Part shown: piece after piece, positions 1 through 5,655 of the stretch | Layout of the letters: the number at the start of each line of letters is the position of its first letter | How positions within the stretch are numbered: the stretch's first letter is position 1 | NCBI GenBank assembly: GCA_028697935.1 | Contig: JAQVEM010000038.1 | Coordinates: forward strand, 1 to 11,141 | Reading direction: 5' to 3' | DNA from: Actinomycetota bacterium | GTDB taxonomy: Bacteria > Actinomycetota > Humimicrobiia > Humimicrobiales > Humimicrobiaceae | Length of the DNA stretch: 11,141 nt | The notes under the pieces: generated by a model | What the model was told of the DNA's origin: nothing | What the model saw: the letters and a program-made list of their open reading frames with translations, nothing else | Database searches by the model: none | Program-made: the position numbers and the translations under genes

Positions 1-255
1 AGAGATGTGGATGATGGATTTTACTGTGCTGATTATATAAGAGCATGGATTTTCCAATCACAGCTGAAAGTATATATTTATGATAAATTTGGCTATAATT
101 GGTATAAAAAGAAAGAGGCAGGCTCTTTTTTAAGAGAGCTCTGGAGTTATGGACAGAAGTACACAGCAGAAGAGGTTTTATCACAGCTGGGTTATGACCG
201 AATTGATGTTAGCTATCTTATAGATTCACTCACAGAGGATATTAAAAAATTTTAA
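1..255 (+). CDS. C-terminal fragment of an unidentified, possibly peptidase-like protein
   Basis: The reading frame is open from the first base of the window and ends at TAA 253-255, so this is the 3' end of a longer gene; the GTG at 7 is an internal valine, not a start. The visible 84 residues are rich in aromatics (YCADYIRAW, YNWYKKKEAGSFLRELWSYGQKYTAEE) and end in a short helical tail. This resembles the C-terminus of some large clostridial proteins annotated as M3-like (gluzincin) metallopeptidases. The zinc-binding HExxH motif would lie upstream of the window, so the assignment is from memory of family resemblance only. The next gene, apt, starts 60 bases downstream with its own ribosome binding site. 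That this is real coding sequence is very likely; the function is uncertain. Confidence 0.6.
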   Translation, partial: RDVDDGFYCADYIRAWIFQSQLKVYIYDKFGYNWYKKKEAGSFLRELWSYGQKYTAEEVLSQLGYDRIDVSYLIDSLTEDIKKF

Positions 256-315
256 TGATTGATAGTGTTTTTATAATTTTTTAAATACTAAAATACTTAT
301 TAAAAGGAGAAAAAA

Positions 316-846
316 TTGGACCTAAAACAGAAGATAAGAAATATTCCTGATTTCCCTCAGAAAGGTGTGGTATTTAGAGATATTACGACACTACTGAGGG
401 ATGGCGAAGCATTCAGGTATTCTGTTGATAAAATGGTTGAATACTGCAATGGGAAAAAGATAGATGCAGTGCTGGGAGCAGAAGCAAGAGGTTTTATATT
501 TGGAGCAGTCGTTGCCTATAAACTGGGTGTTGGATTCATACCAGTTAGAAAACCAGGAAAACTTCCATGTAAGACAAGTGAAATATCATACGAGCTCGAA
601 TATGGTAAAAATATTCTGCAGGTTCATGTTGATGCAATAAAAAAAGGAGACAGAATTTTAATTGTAGATGACCTTGTGGCAACAGGTGGTACGGCAAAAG
701 CTAAAGCAAGGCTTGTTGAAAAAATGGGTGGGATAGTAGTAGGATTTTGCTTTTTAATAGAACTTGAGTATCTGAATCCACGTAAAATCCTGGAAGGTTA
801 TGATGTTTATTCGCTGGTAAAATATAAGTCAGAACAGGAAAGGTGA
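316..846 (+). CDS. apt: Adenine phosphoribosyltransferase
   Basis: This cytosolic purine-salvage enzyme converts adenine and PRPP to AMP and pyrophosphate. The 176-residue protein is close to the usual length of about 170. It begins with the family N-terminus (IRNIPDFPQKGVVFRDITTLL, residues 8-27), has the GAEARGF segment near 54-60, and carries the type I PRPP-binding motif ILIVDDLVATGGT at 114-126. The start is TTG 316, chosen because AAAGGAGA (303-310) lies 5 bases upstream and because the homologous N-terminus begins exactly there. In many Clostridia apt sits beside recJ or relA; neither is present here. The next gene starts 49 bases downstream with a strong ribosome binding site and no obvious promoter between, so the two may be co-transcribed. 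Confidence 0.95.
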   Translation: MDLKQKIRNIPDFPQKGVVFRDITTLLRDGEAFRYSVDKMVEYCNGKKIDAVLGAEARGFIFGAVVAYKLGVGFIPVRKPGKLPCKTSEISYELEYGKNILQVHVDAIKKGDRILIVDDLVATGGTAKAKARLVEKMGGIVVGFCFLIELEYLNPRKILEGYDVYSLVKYKSEQER

Positions 847-895
847 GAATAAATAGCAATAAAAAGTATAAAAGCGATAAGGAGGGTGATTATAT

Positions 896-1294
896 ATGGC
901 TAAAGAAAAAGATAAGAAACAAGAAAAAGATGTAAACAGTGGGAACGGAGAAGATAAAGAAGTAAAAGATGAATTCATCAAAGAAGAAGCAGAGGATACC
1001 GGTAAAAGTGAAGAAGAATTAATTAAAGAGCTTCAGGAAGAAATTGATAAATTGACGACCAAAGATATCATAACCCAGATGATGATATCTCTATCAAGCT
1101 TTGCTTATAAAAAGATGGGGCTTCCGGTAGGAGTAAATGATAAATATAAAGATAAAGAGCAGGCTAAGCTGGCAATAGATGGGTTTGATGCATTGCTTAA
1201 GGTTATTATGGATGAAGTAAGTGCTGAGGAGAGAGAAAATTTAAAATCCTCTCTTGCTAATCTGCAGATTAATTTCATTAAGGCGTTTAAATAG
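896..1294 (+). CDS. DUF1844 family protein with charged, probably disordered N-terminus
   Basis: The C-terminal 75 residues (about 56-130) match the DUF1844 pattern: a helix with QMMISLSSFAYKKMGLP, a short linker, then EQAKLAIDGFDALLKVIMDEVSAEE and a final helix ending NLQINFIKAFK. The molecular function of this family is unknown; it is a small cytosolic all-helical protein. Residues 1-55 are almost entirely K, E and D and look disordered to coiled-coil. They contain NSGNGED (14-20), which recurs in the N-terminus of the GrpE in this window. ATG 896 is supported by a very strong ribosome binding site, GGAGGGTGA (881-889). It probably forms a short operon with apt and converges on the minus-strand gene, with a gap of only 35 bases and no clear terminator hairpin. 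Confidence 0.85.
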   Translation: MAKEKDKKQEKDVNSGNGEDKEVKDEFIKEEAEDTGKSEEELIKELQEEIDKLTTKDIITQMMISLSSFAYKKMGLPVGVNDKYKDKEQAKLAIDGFDALLKVIMDEVSAEERENLKSSLANLQINFIKAFK

Positions 1295-1329
1295 TTTTAA
1301 TTAAGAGTTTTTTAATAAGAGTTTTTAGT

Positions 1330-1863
1330 TTAACAATTTTTTAAATATGTTTTAGCTTCTTCTAGAGCAAGGTTTACAGCCTCTTTTGCTGTCCGGACTC
1401 TGATTATATCTGGGAGCATGTTGCCATGGCAAGGGCGGAGCTCCCATGTTTTTAGTCCTATTACCGGTTTTTTAAAAGTCAGTGCGTATGCTATTTCTGA
1501 AAGGGTACCCGAGCTTCCATCAACTGCAATAACTGCATGAGATGAAAGCACTACAATCATGTTTCTTGCATAACCTATCCCTGCAGGTATTTTTATATCA
1601 ACATACCTATTTGCGTCGTTTTCATTTATAGTAGGGAGTATACCTATCGTAAGCCCTCCTTCTTTTTTTGCACCTTTGCAGGCAGCTTCCATTGTTCCTG
1701 CCAGACCTCCACAGATCAGCACCGCTCCGCTTTTTGCTATTTCTCTGCCAACGTCATATGCAAGATTATAAATTTCATTATCTATATCACTACCACCTAT
1801 GACAGAAATTTTTATCAGGTTTTCTGGTAGTGAAAAAGAAACATTTTTTAACTTAGTACTCAA
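1330..1863 (-). CDS. TIGR00725 family protein (LOG/lysine-decarboxylase-like Rossmann fold)
   Basis: This is a 177-residue single-domain protein with a nucleotide-binding fold related to the LOG and DprA-type families. Visible motifs are ISVIGGS (19-25), CGGLAGTMEAACKGA (51-65), GYARNMIV (97-104) and DGSSGTLSEIA (115-125). The last corresponds to the PGGxGTxxE phosphoribohydrolase motif of LOG proteins, here with Asp-Gly-Ser-Ser in place of Pro-Gly-Gly. The name follows the TIGR00725 group, whose substrate is not established; nucleotide 5'-monophosphate hydrolysis is an inference from LOG proteins. The start is TTG at 1863-1861, with a weak AGAG-type ribosome binding site about 6 bases upstream. 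The conserved fold begins near residue 17, so a slightly shorter start cannot be excluded. It is transcribed toward the DUF1844 gene. Confidence 0.85.
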   Translation of the reverse strand: MSTKLKNVSFSLPENLIKISVIGGSDIDNEIYNLAYDVGREIAKSGAVLICGGLAGTMEAACKGAKKEGGLTIGILPTINENDANRYVDIKIPAGIGYARNMIVVLSSHAVIAVDGSSGTLSEIAYALTFKKPVIGLKTWELRPCHGNMLPDIIRVRTAKEAVNLALEEAKTYLKNC

Positions 1864-1912
1864 ATTTTATCTCTAAAATATACCTTTTGAATTATATTGT
1901 CTTTCAATATTA

Positions 1913-2011
1913 TATAAAATACATTAATAATATACACCAAAACGGAAAAGACATCTACGACGAGCATCTAATCCAGACAGTATAAAATACATTAATAATA
2001 TACACCAAAAC
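1913..2011. repeat. Left repeat-spacer-repeat unit: perfect 31-bp direct repeat around a 37-bp spacer
   Basis: The 31 bases at 1913-1943 recur without mismatch at 1981-2011; both copies start TATAAAATAC and end CACCAAAAC. The bases just outside differ (1912 A vs 1980 G; 1944 G vs 2012 T), so the repeat is exactly 31 bp and the period 68. The enclosed 37 bases (1944-1980) have 17 G/C (46%), while the repeat and flanks are very AT-rich. Dimensions fit a one-spacer CRISPR unit, or a roughly 30-bp target duplication around an inserted spacer. No cas gene is in the window and the repeat is not one I recognise. On the minus strand each copy ends in a -10-like hexamer (TATAAT at 1914-1909, TATACT at 1984-1979), so a duplicated promoter segment is an alternative. 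Confidence 0.8.
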
Positions 2012-2033
2012 TTATCCGGAAGATAATTTTTTT
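2012..2033 (+). terminator. Weak terminator-like hairpin after the left repeat unit
   Basis: TTATC (2012-2016) and GATAA (2022-2026) form a 5-bp stem around the loop CGGAA, directly followed by seven T residues (2027-2033). The stem is short and AT-rich, so termination would be inefficient at best. It would act on rightward transcription through the repeat unit; no + strand gene precedes it. Confidence 0.25.
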
Positions 2034-2114
2034 CTCCAATTTATAGCAAGATACAGGATAAGAGTAAAAGATGCATATAATAAAAAAGTACACTTGTCTG
2101 CCGTTTACTTGTAT

Positions 2115-2127
2115 ACTAATTATTAGT
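2115..2127. promoter_or_regulatory. Operator-like palindrome upstream of the RHH gene
   Basis: ACTAAT (2115-2120) and ATTAGT (2122-2127) form a perfect inverted repeat around a single T, ending three bases before the -35 box at 2131. Ribbon-helix-helix repressors typically bind short inverted or tandem sites at their own promoters, so autoregulation by the gene at 2215 is a reasonable inference. AT-rich DNA produces such palindromes by chance fairly often. Confidence 0.4.
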
Positions 2128-2130
2128 TAT

Positions 2131-2159
2131 TTGACAATTTGCTTTTTAATGGATATACT
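2131..2159 (+). promoter_or_regulatory. Near-consensus sigma-A promoter for the RHH gene
   Basis: TTGACA (2131-2136), a 17-bp spacer and TATACT (2154-2159) match the housekeeping promoter at 11 of 12 positions with ideal spacing. Transcription would start near 2166, leaving a leader of about 50 bases before ATG 2215. It is the strongest promoter visible in the window, unusual for a small regulator unless it is repressed. Confidence 0.8.
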
Positions 2160-2214
2160 CATATACATAAAAATGCAATAAAAATAAAATACAATTATAG
2201 TAAGAGGGTAGAAT

Positions 2215-2451
2215 ATGGTAGAAAAAAAGCAGGATTATTTTAGAGTTCCTATAACTATGCCATCGGATATGGTTTCTTATCTTGAGAATCTTGGCATTGA
2301 ATGTAAGAAATCAGGTGGGCATAAAATAGCAAATACAATGATCGTGAGAAGTGCAATAAGACTTTTAATGGATATGGATCTGGATATTTCTGGAGTAAAA
2401 TCTGAAGAGGAACTTGAAGAAAGAATAAAAGAAGCTGCAAAAAAATATTAA
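2215..2451 (+). CDS. Small ribbon-helix-helix-like DNA-binding protein
   Basis: This 78-residue protein has a layout suggesting an RHH (Arc/MetJ/CopG) fold: a strand YFRVPITMP (8-16) that would pair in a dimer and contact DNA, helix A SDMVSYLENLGIECKK (17-32), a turn KSGGHKIAN, and helix B TMIVRSAIRLLMDMDLD (41-57), then an acidic to basic helical tail. I do not recognise a named family. ATG 2215 is preceded by AGAGGG (2203-2208) with a 6-base spacer. The gene is monocistronic, with a near-consensus promoter and an operator-like palindrome upstream. It lies alone between the two repeat-spacer-repeat units, 203 bases after one and 308 before the other. No toxin-like partner is adjacent, so an antitoxin role is not supported. 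A transcriptional or plasmid/phage-type regulator is the best guess. Confidence 0.7.
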   Translation: MVEKKQDYFRVPITMPSDMVSYLENLGIECKKSGGHKIANTMIVRSAIRLLMDMDLDISGVKSEEELEERIKEAAKKY

Positions 2452-2759
2452 AAAAAATTGCAGCAAATTCCTGGTTGGTATCTTTTAATTAGTTTTAGTG
2501 AAATAAAATTTTTTAGATATGGTTGTGCTGGAACAGGCATAGGCACAGCATAGATGTAGCCCGGAAAGGATTAAGGCCAGAATAAATATTTAACATAACG
2601 GATGATATTTAAAGCCTGTGGTATTATTATTCCTCCTTATCTACTTCTTTTATTCTCGACTTCTTATTTATGTATTTATAAATTTTGGAGATTCTTATAA
2701 TTTATAATTATTCATTTATTTTAAATTCTAAATATTTATAATAGTAGATAAAATATGTT

Positions 2760-2854
2760 TATGGATGAACACGTAGATAAATATAAAGAGGCACAGAAGA
2801 ATAAAACGCTCCTGTGCTACATCGTATGGATGAACACGTAGATAAATATAAAGA
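2760..2854. repeat. Right repeat-spacer-repeat unit: perfect 30-bp direct repeat around a 35-bp spacer
   Basis: The 30 bases at 2760-2789 recur exactly at 2825-2854; both copies start TATGGATGAACACG and end AAATATAAAGA. Flanking bases differ on both sides (2759 T vs 2824 G; 2790 G vs 2855 T), giving a period of 65. The enclosed 35 bases (2790-2824) contain 17 G/C (49%) in surroundings that are strongly AT-rich. The spacer contains an inverted repeat, GCACAG (2791-2796) with CTGTGC (2812-2817), which could form a hairpin. The repeat is unrelated in sequence to that of the left unit, yet the repeat and spacer lengths are almost the same. It lies just upstream of the trxB -10 element. Confidence 0.8.
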
Positions 2855-2882
2855 TATATGGTAAATACCTTTTAACGTTTTC

Positions 2883-2888
2883 TATAAT
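2883..2888 (+). promoter_or_regulatory. Candidate -10 element for trxB
   Basis: A perfect TATAAT lies 42 bases upstream of the chosen trxB start, which would place transcription initiation near 2895. No good -35 hexamer is visible at 16-18 bases, so this is a tentative promoter. It begins 28 bases after the right repeat unit. Confidence 0.4.
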
Positions 2889-2930
2889 CTTATTAAAAAG
2901 TTTACCATGAAAAGAGGGTGTCAGGTTAAT

Positions 2931-3914
2931 ATGCAGGATATAAATATGAAACACGGCAAAAAAGTTGATTTAATTATTATAGGTGCAGGTCCGGCAGGTC
3001 TTAGTGCAGCATTATATTCAAGAAGAGCTGGTCTGGATTTTGAGATTGTGGAAAAGCTAATGCCTGGAGGTCAGATAATAAAAACTGAAATTGTTGAAAA
3101 TTATCCCGGATTTAAAGAAAATATATCAGGTTATGATCTTGCGCTGAGACTTATTGAACATTGCGAACAGTTAGGCATTAAAGTAAGAAGTTCTTTTCCT
3201 GTAAATTCTATTGAATATGTGCCATCTGAAGAGAATGGTAACAAAAATAAATCTTATAGTTTTATGTGCCGTAGTGATAGAGATATCATATGGGCAAGCT
3301 CAGTAATAATGGCTACAGGAGCTCACCCGGACAGGTTAAATGTTGAAGGGGAAGAGAAATTTATTGGAAGGGGTATTTCATTTTGCGCAACCTGCGATGG
3401 AGCGTTATATAAAGATAAAGTAGTTGTAGTTGTGGGTGGTGGAAATGCAGCAATTGAAGAAGCAATTTTTCTTACAAAATTTGCAAAGAAGGTATACATA
3501 ATTCACAGAAGAGACGAACTTCGTGCTGATCAAATCTTAAAGGACAGGGCATTTAAAAATAAGAAAATAAGTTTTTTATGGAGTAGTACAATTGAGAAAT
3601 TTATGGGCAGTGATAGACTGGAAGAAATTTTTATTAGAGATAAAAAAGAAGACAGAACATATAAATTTAAAGTTGATGCAGTCTTTGAATATGTAGGTTG
3701 GAAGCCCAACTCAGAACCAGTTAAAGATTTAGTAGAACTTAATGATAAAGGTTTTATAATAACAAATTCTCAGATGGAAACATCACAGCCAGGTATATTT
3801 GCAGCAGGTGATGTCAGAGATACACCGTTAAGGCAGGTTATAACTTCGGTTGCTGATGGAGCAATAGCGGCGGTATATGCTGATAAATTTTTACATAACA
3901 TTACCCATCTCTGA
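2931..3914 (+). CDS. trxB: Thioredoxin reductase (NADPH, FAD)
   Basis: This cytosolic flavoenzyme reduces thioredoxin, typically at the expense of NADPH. In the 327-residue protein from ATG 2931 the motifs run in family order: FAD-binding GAGPAGLSA (18-26), the redox CATCD with cysteines 152 and 155, a second Rossmann motif GGGNAAIEEA (169-178, where GGGDSA is commoner), HRRDELRA (192-199), and the FAD motif FAAGDVRD (290-297) followed by the dimer-typical RQVITSVADGAIAA. The HRRxxxRA basic cluster fits NADP(H) preference. ATG 2931 is preferred because GAGGGTG (2914-2920) lies 10 bases upstream; the in-frame ATG at 2907 has no ribosome binding site and would add 8 non-conserved residues. No thioredoxin gene is adjacent. 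Family identity is secure; ferredoxin-dependent variants exist but usually lack this basic cluster. Confidence 0.93.
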   Translation: MQDINMKHGKKVDLIIIGAGPAGLSAALYSRRAGLDFEIVEKLMPGGQIIKTEIVENYPGFKENISGYDLALRLIEHCEQLGIKVRSSFPVNSIEYVPSEENGNKNKSYSFMCRSDRDIIWASSVIMATGAHPDRLNVEGEEKFIGRGISFCATCDGALYKDKVVVVVGGGNAAIEEAIFLTKFAKKVYIIHRRDELRADQILKDRAFKNKKISFLWSSTIEKFMGSDRLEEIFIRDKKEDRTYKFKVDAVFEYVGWKPNSEPVKDLVELNDKGFIITNSQMETSQPGIFAAGDVRDTPLRQVITSVADGAIAAVYADKFLHNITHL

Positions 3915-4001
3915 CAGAACACAGGCTATAAAAATTATTATAAATTAATATACCTTTTAAATAATATCTTTTAAAAATTAATTTAAGTTAGAATAAATGT
4001 A

Positions 4002-5069
4002 ATGGAAGTAATAGAAAAAAATTCATCAGGAGAGAAGGTTTTAGATATTCAGAGGAGATTAAAGCTGCTCGGTTATGAGCTCGGGACAGCTGAAATTGAT
4101 GGAATATTTGGTGTTGAAACCGAGAATGCTATTAGAAAATTTCAGCAGGATAGAGGTCTTCTTGTAACAGGTGTTATGGATGATGAAACCTGGCAGGAAC
4201 TGGTAGATGCAGGTTGTAGATTAGGTGAAAGAATGCTCTATCTTAAATATCCACCTTTCAGAGGTGATGATGTAAGAGTTATTCAGGTGTGCTTGAAAAC
4301 GCTGGGCTTTTATCCATATGATGAAAATGGAATATTCTGTGAAAAAACCCAAAGAGCACTGGTTGAGTTCCAGAAAAACATGAATATTGCAGATGATGGC
4401 ATAGTAGGTAAAGAGACGATTCATAAATTAAAAAATCTTGAAAGAATCATAGTTTCAAGGGAGAGCTCTAATTTTCCTTTAATACAAAATCCCGGTGAAG
4501 GGAAAAAACTTCAGGAAAATAGAATTATTCTGGATTACAGTGATAATATTGAAGATATGAAGGGTAGTGGAGAATACCTGAATGAAAAAATATACATATG
4601 TGGGAGTATAGTAAACTACTGTAGAGATATGTTGATACAAAACGGTATTGAGACGTTTGTTTCTATTGGTAGTGGTGAAAAACAGAATGTTTTTTTGTAT
4701 GACAGAGTTGAATATATTAATAAAAATAATGCAGATTTACTTATAAGTATAGATTTAAATTATTCTGTAGAAAAAAATGCAAATGGCTGCAGCTGTTTTT
4801 ATTTTAAAGGCTTGAAATCATATTCAATAGAAGGGTATAGAGTTGCAAATCTTATACAGGATAAAATAGTTAGTAATTTAAAGGTACTGGATTGCAGAGT
4901 GCATGGAACAAATCGTGCTATTTTAAAGGTGACAAATCCAACATCTGTGCTTGTAGAACCTGCATTTATCTCAAATTTGAGAGAAAGGGAAAAATTAAAA
5001 AAATCCAGTTATCAGAAAAGAATAAGTGAGAATATAGTTGAAGCTATCCTTGAATACCTTAATGAATAA
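4002..5069 (+). CDS. Cell-wall protein: two PG-binding domains plus divergent Amidase_3 domain
   Basis: The 355-residue protein starts with two PG_binding_1 domains (about 6-70 and 84-145), each with the LQxxLxxLGY-like helix, the DGIFG-type turn and the AIRKFQ/ALVEFQ helix; these bind peptidoglycan. Residues 173-353 follow the Amidase_3 (N-acetylmuramoyl-L-alanine amidase) pattern: RIILDYSD (174-181) where DPGH is usual, GEYLNE with E191/E195, NADLLISIDLNY (243-254) where SIHxN is usual, and LVEPAFISN (317-325) retaining the catalytic-type Glu319. Both zinc histidines therefore appear replaced by aspartate (D181, D251). It may be a non-catalytic binding module or use an altered metal site. 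There is no signal peptide and no good ribosome binding site before ATG 4002, so export and start are uncertain. It follows trxB by 87 bases. Confidence 0.8.
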   Translation: MEVIEKNSSGEKVLDIQRRLKLLGYELGTAEIDGIFGVETENAIRKFQQDRGLLVTGVMDDETWQELVDAGCRLGERMLYLKYPPFRGDDVRVIQVCLKTLGFYPYDENGIFCEKTQRALVEFQKNMNIADDGIVGKETIHKLKNLERIIVSRESSNFPLIQNPGEGKKLQENRIILDYSDNIEDMKGSGEYLNEKIYICGSIVNYCRDMLIQNGIETFVSIGSGEKQNVFLYDRVEYINKNNADLLISIDLNYSVEKNANGCSCFYFKGLKSYSIEGYRVANLIQDKIVSNLKVLDCRVHGTNRAILKVTNPTSVLVEPAFISNLREREKLKKSSYQKRISENIVEAILEYLNE

Positions 5070-5133
5070 TTTGTTCATTTTCACCATCAGGGTCAAATAA
5101 AATTATTGGGAGAATTTTAAAGTCGAGAAATAG

Positions 5134-5598
5134 ATGCTTTTTATAAAGAACAGTTTTAAAAGAACGATTTTTATAACACTGTCGCTGGTTTTTGTTATTT
5201 TTCTATCAACAATTCTTACCGCATGCAGAAAATCAGATGGGGAGTTTGATATAGCCTATTTTTTTAAGACAGAACCCGAAAAGGCAGTTCTTGATTTTTT
5301 TTATGCTCTGGATAACAAAGACCCGGATTTTATTTATACAAATTTATTGCCTGATAAAGATAAAAATAATATAAGCAGAGGGAAATATGCAGAAGAATTA
5401 AGTGAAATACTTTCTACTGTAGAAAAGATTGATATAATAAGGATAATATATCTTGGATACGAGGATGATACAAGTAAAGTAGTAGCAGAATTTGAAGTTA
5501 GCTATACAAACGGAAAGATAAAACAGTATAAAAAATATATTTACCTGATGGAGGAAGGCAATAAGTGGAAAATAATATTTGAAAAAACTTTCATATAA
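5134..5598 (+). CDS. Small lipoprotein with NTF2/DUF4878-like domain
   Basis: The 154-residue protein has a basic N-terminus, a hydrophobic segment (about 11-28) and a lipobox ILTAC with Cys31, so it should be lipid-anchored on the outer face of the membrane. The mature part starts with an acidic linker, then EPEKAVLDFFYALDNKDPDFIYTNLLP, followed by alternating strands (VVAEFEVSYTNGKIKQYKKYIYLMEEGNKWKIIFE). This is the helix-then-curved-sheet pattern of small NTF2-like domains such as DUF4878; a binding role is usual for such lipoproteins but the ligand is unknown. ATG 5134 has only a weak GAGA-type ribosome binding site. It lies between the wall-binding protein and the large lipoprotein, all on one strand, suggesting a group of envelope genes. 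Confidence 0.8.
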   Translation: MLFIKNSFKRTIFITLSLVFVIFLSTILTACRKSDGEFDIAYFFKTEPEKAVLDFFYALDNKDPDFIYTNLLPDKDKNNISRGKYAEELSEILSTVEKIDIIRIIYLGYEDDTSKVVAEFEVSYTNGKIKQYKKYIYLMEEGNKWKIIFEKTFI

Positions 5599-5611
5599 AA
5601 AATAAATGTTT

Positions 5612-5641
5612 TTGTAAATAATTTATGATATTTGGTATAAT
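5612..5641 (+). promoter_or_regulatory. Extended -10 promoter for the large lipoprotein gene
   Basis: TTGTAA (5612-5617) is followed after 18 bp by a perfect TATAAT (5636-5641), preceded by the extended -10 TG (TGG-TATAAT). The start site would fall near 5648, leaving only about 8 bases before ATG 5656. The transcript would have almost no leader, which fits the lack of a clear Shine-Dalgarno site. Confidence 0.6.
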
Positions 5642-5655
5642 GTTTATTTAAGAAT

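Larger units (their letters stand above)
2452..2906. other. 455-base gene-free region with a GC-rich island (2521-2580)
   Basis: I see no credible protein gene here. Most of it is very AT-rich, especially 2640-2759. The exception is 2521-2580, where 32 of 60 bases are G/C with sharp edges. Within it, 2523-2529 pairs with 2542-2548 (core TGTGC/GCACA plus G-U pairs) around a 12-base loop, and CTGG (2528-2531) could alternatively pair with CCAG (2577-2580). This could be a small structured RNA or an inserted fragment; no known RNA family is recognised. The right repeat-spacer-repeat unit (2760-2854) and a -10 element for trxB (2883-2888) complete the region. Confidence 0.5.

Noticed and set aside
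256..315. Promoter for apt (TTGATA at 259, TATAAT at 272)
   Set aside because: The hexamers are only 7 bases apart and no properly spaced partner is convincing.
2255..2440. Open frame on the minus strand inside the RHH gene
   Set aside because: It is antisense to a gene with a clear promoter and ribosome binding site, and its composition is that of a reverse-frame shadow.
2215..2451. Antitoxin of a toxin-antitoxin pair
   Set aside because: The RHH-like fold suits an antitoxin, but no partner gene follows within 450 bases or precedes it on the same strand.
2523..2640. Small minus-strand frame through the GC-rich island with a lipoprotein-like sequence (LSG...LCCAYAC)
   Set aside because: It has no usable start codon or ribosome binding site and is very short.
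1913..2854. A conventional CRISPR array
   Set aside because: The two units have different repeats, only one spacer each, and no cas gene is in the window; the units are reported as repeats, not as an array.
5091..5097. GGTCAAA, a CtsR heptamer
   Set aside because: CtsR operators need two such heptamers in tandem; only one is present and the downstream gene is a lipoprotein.
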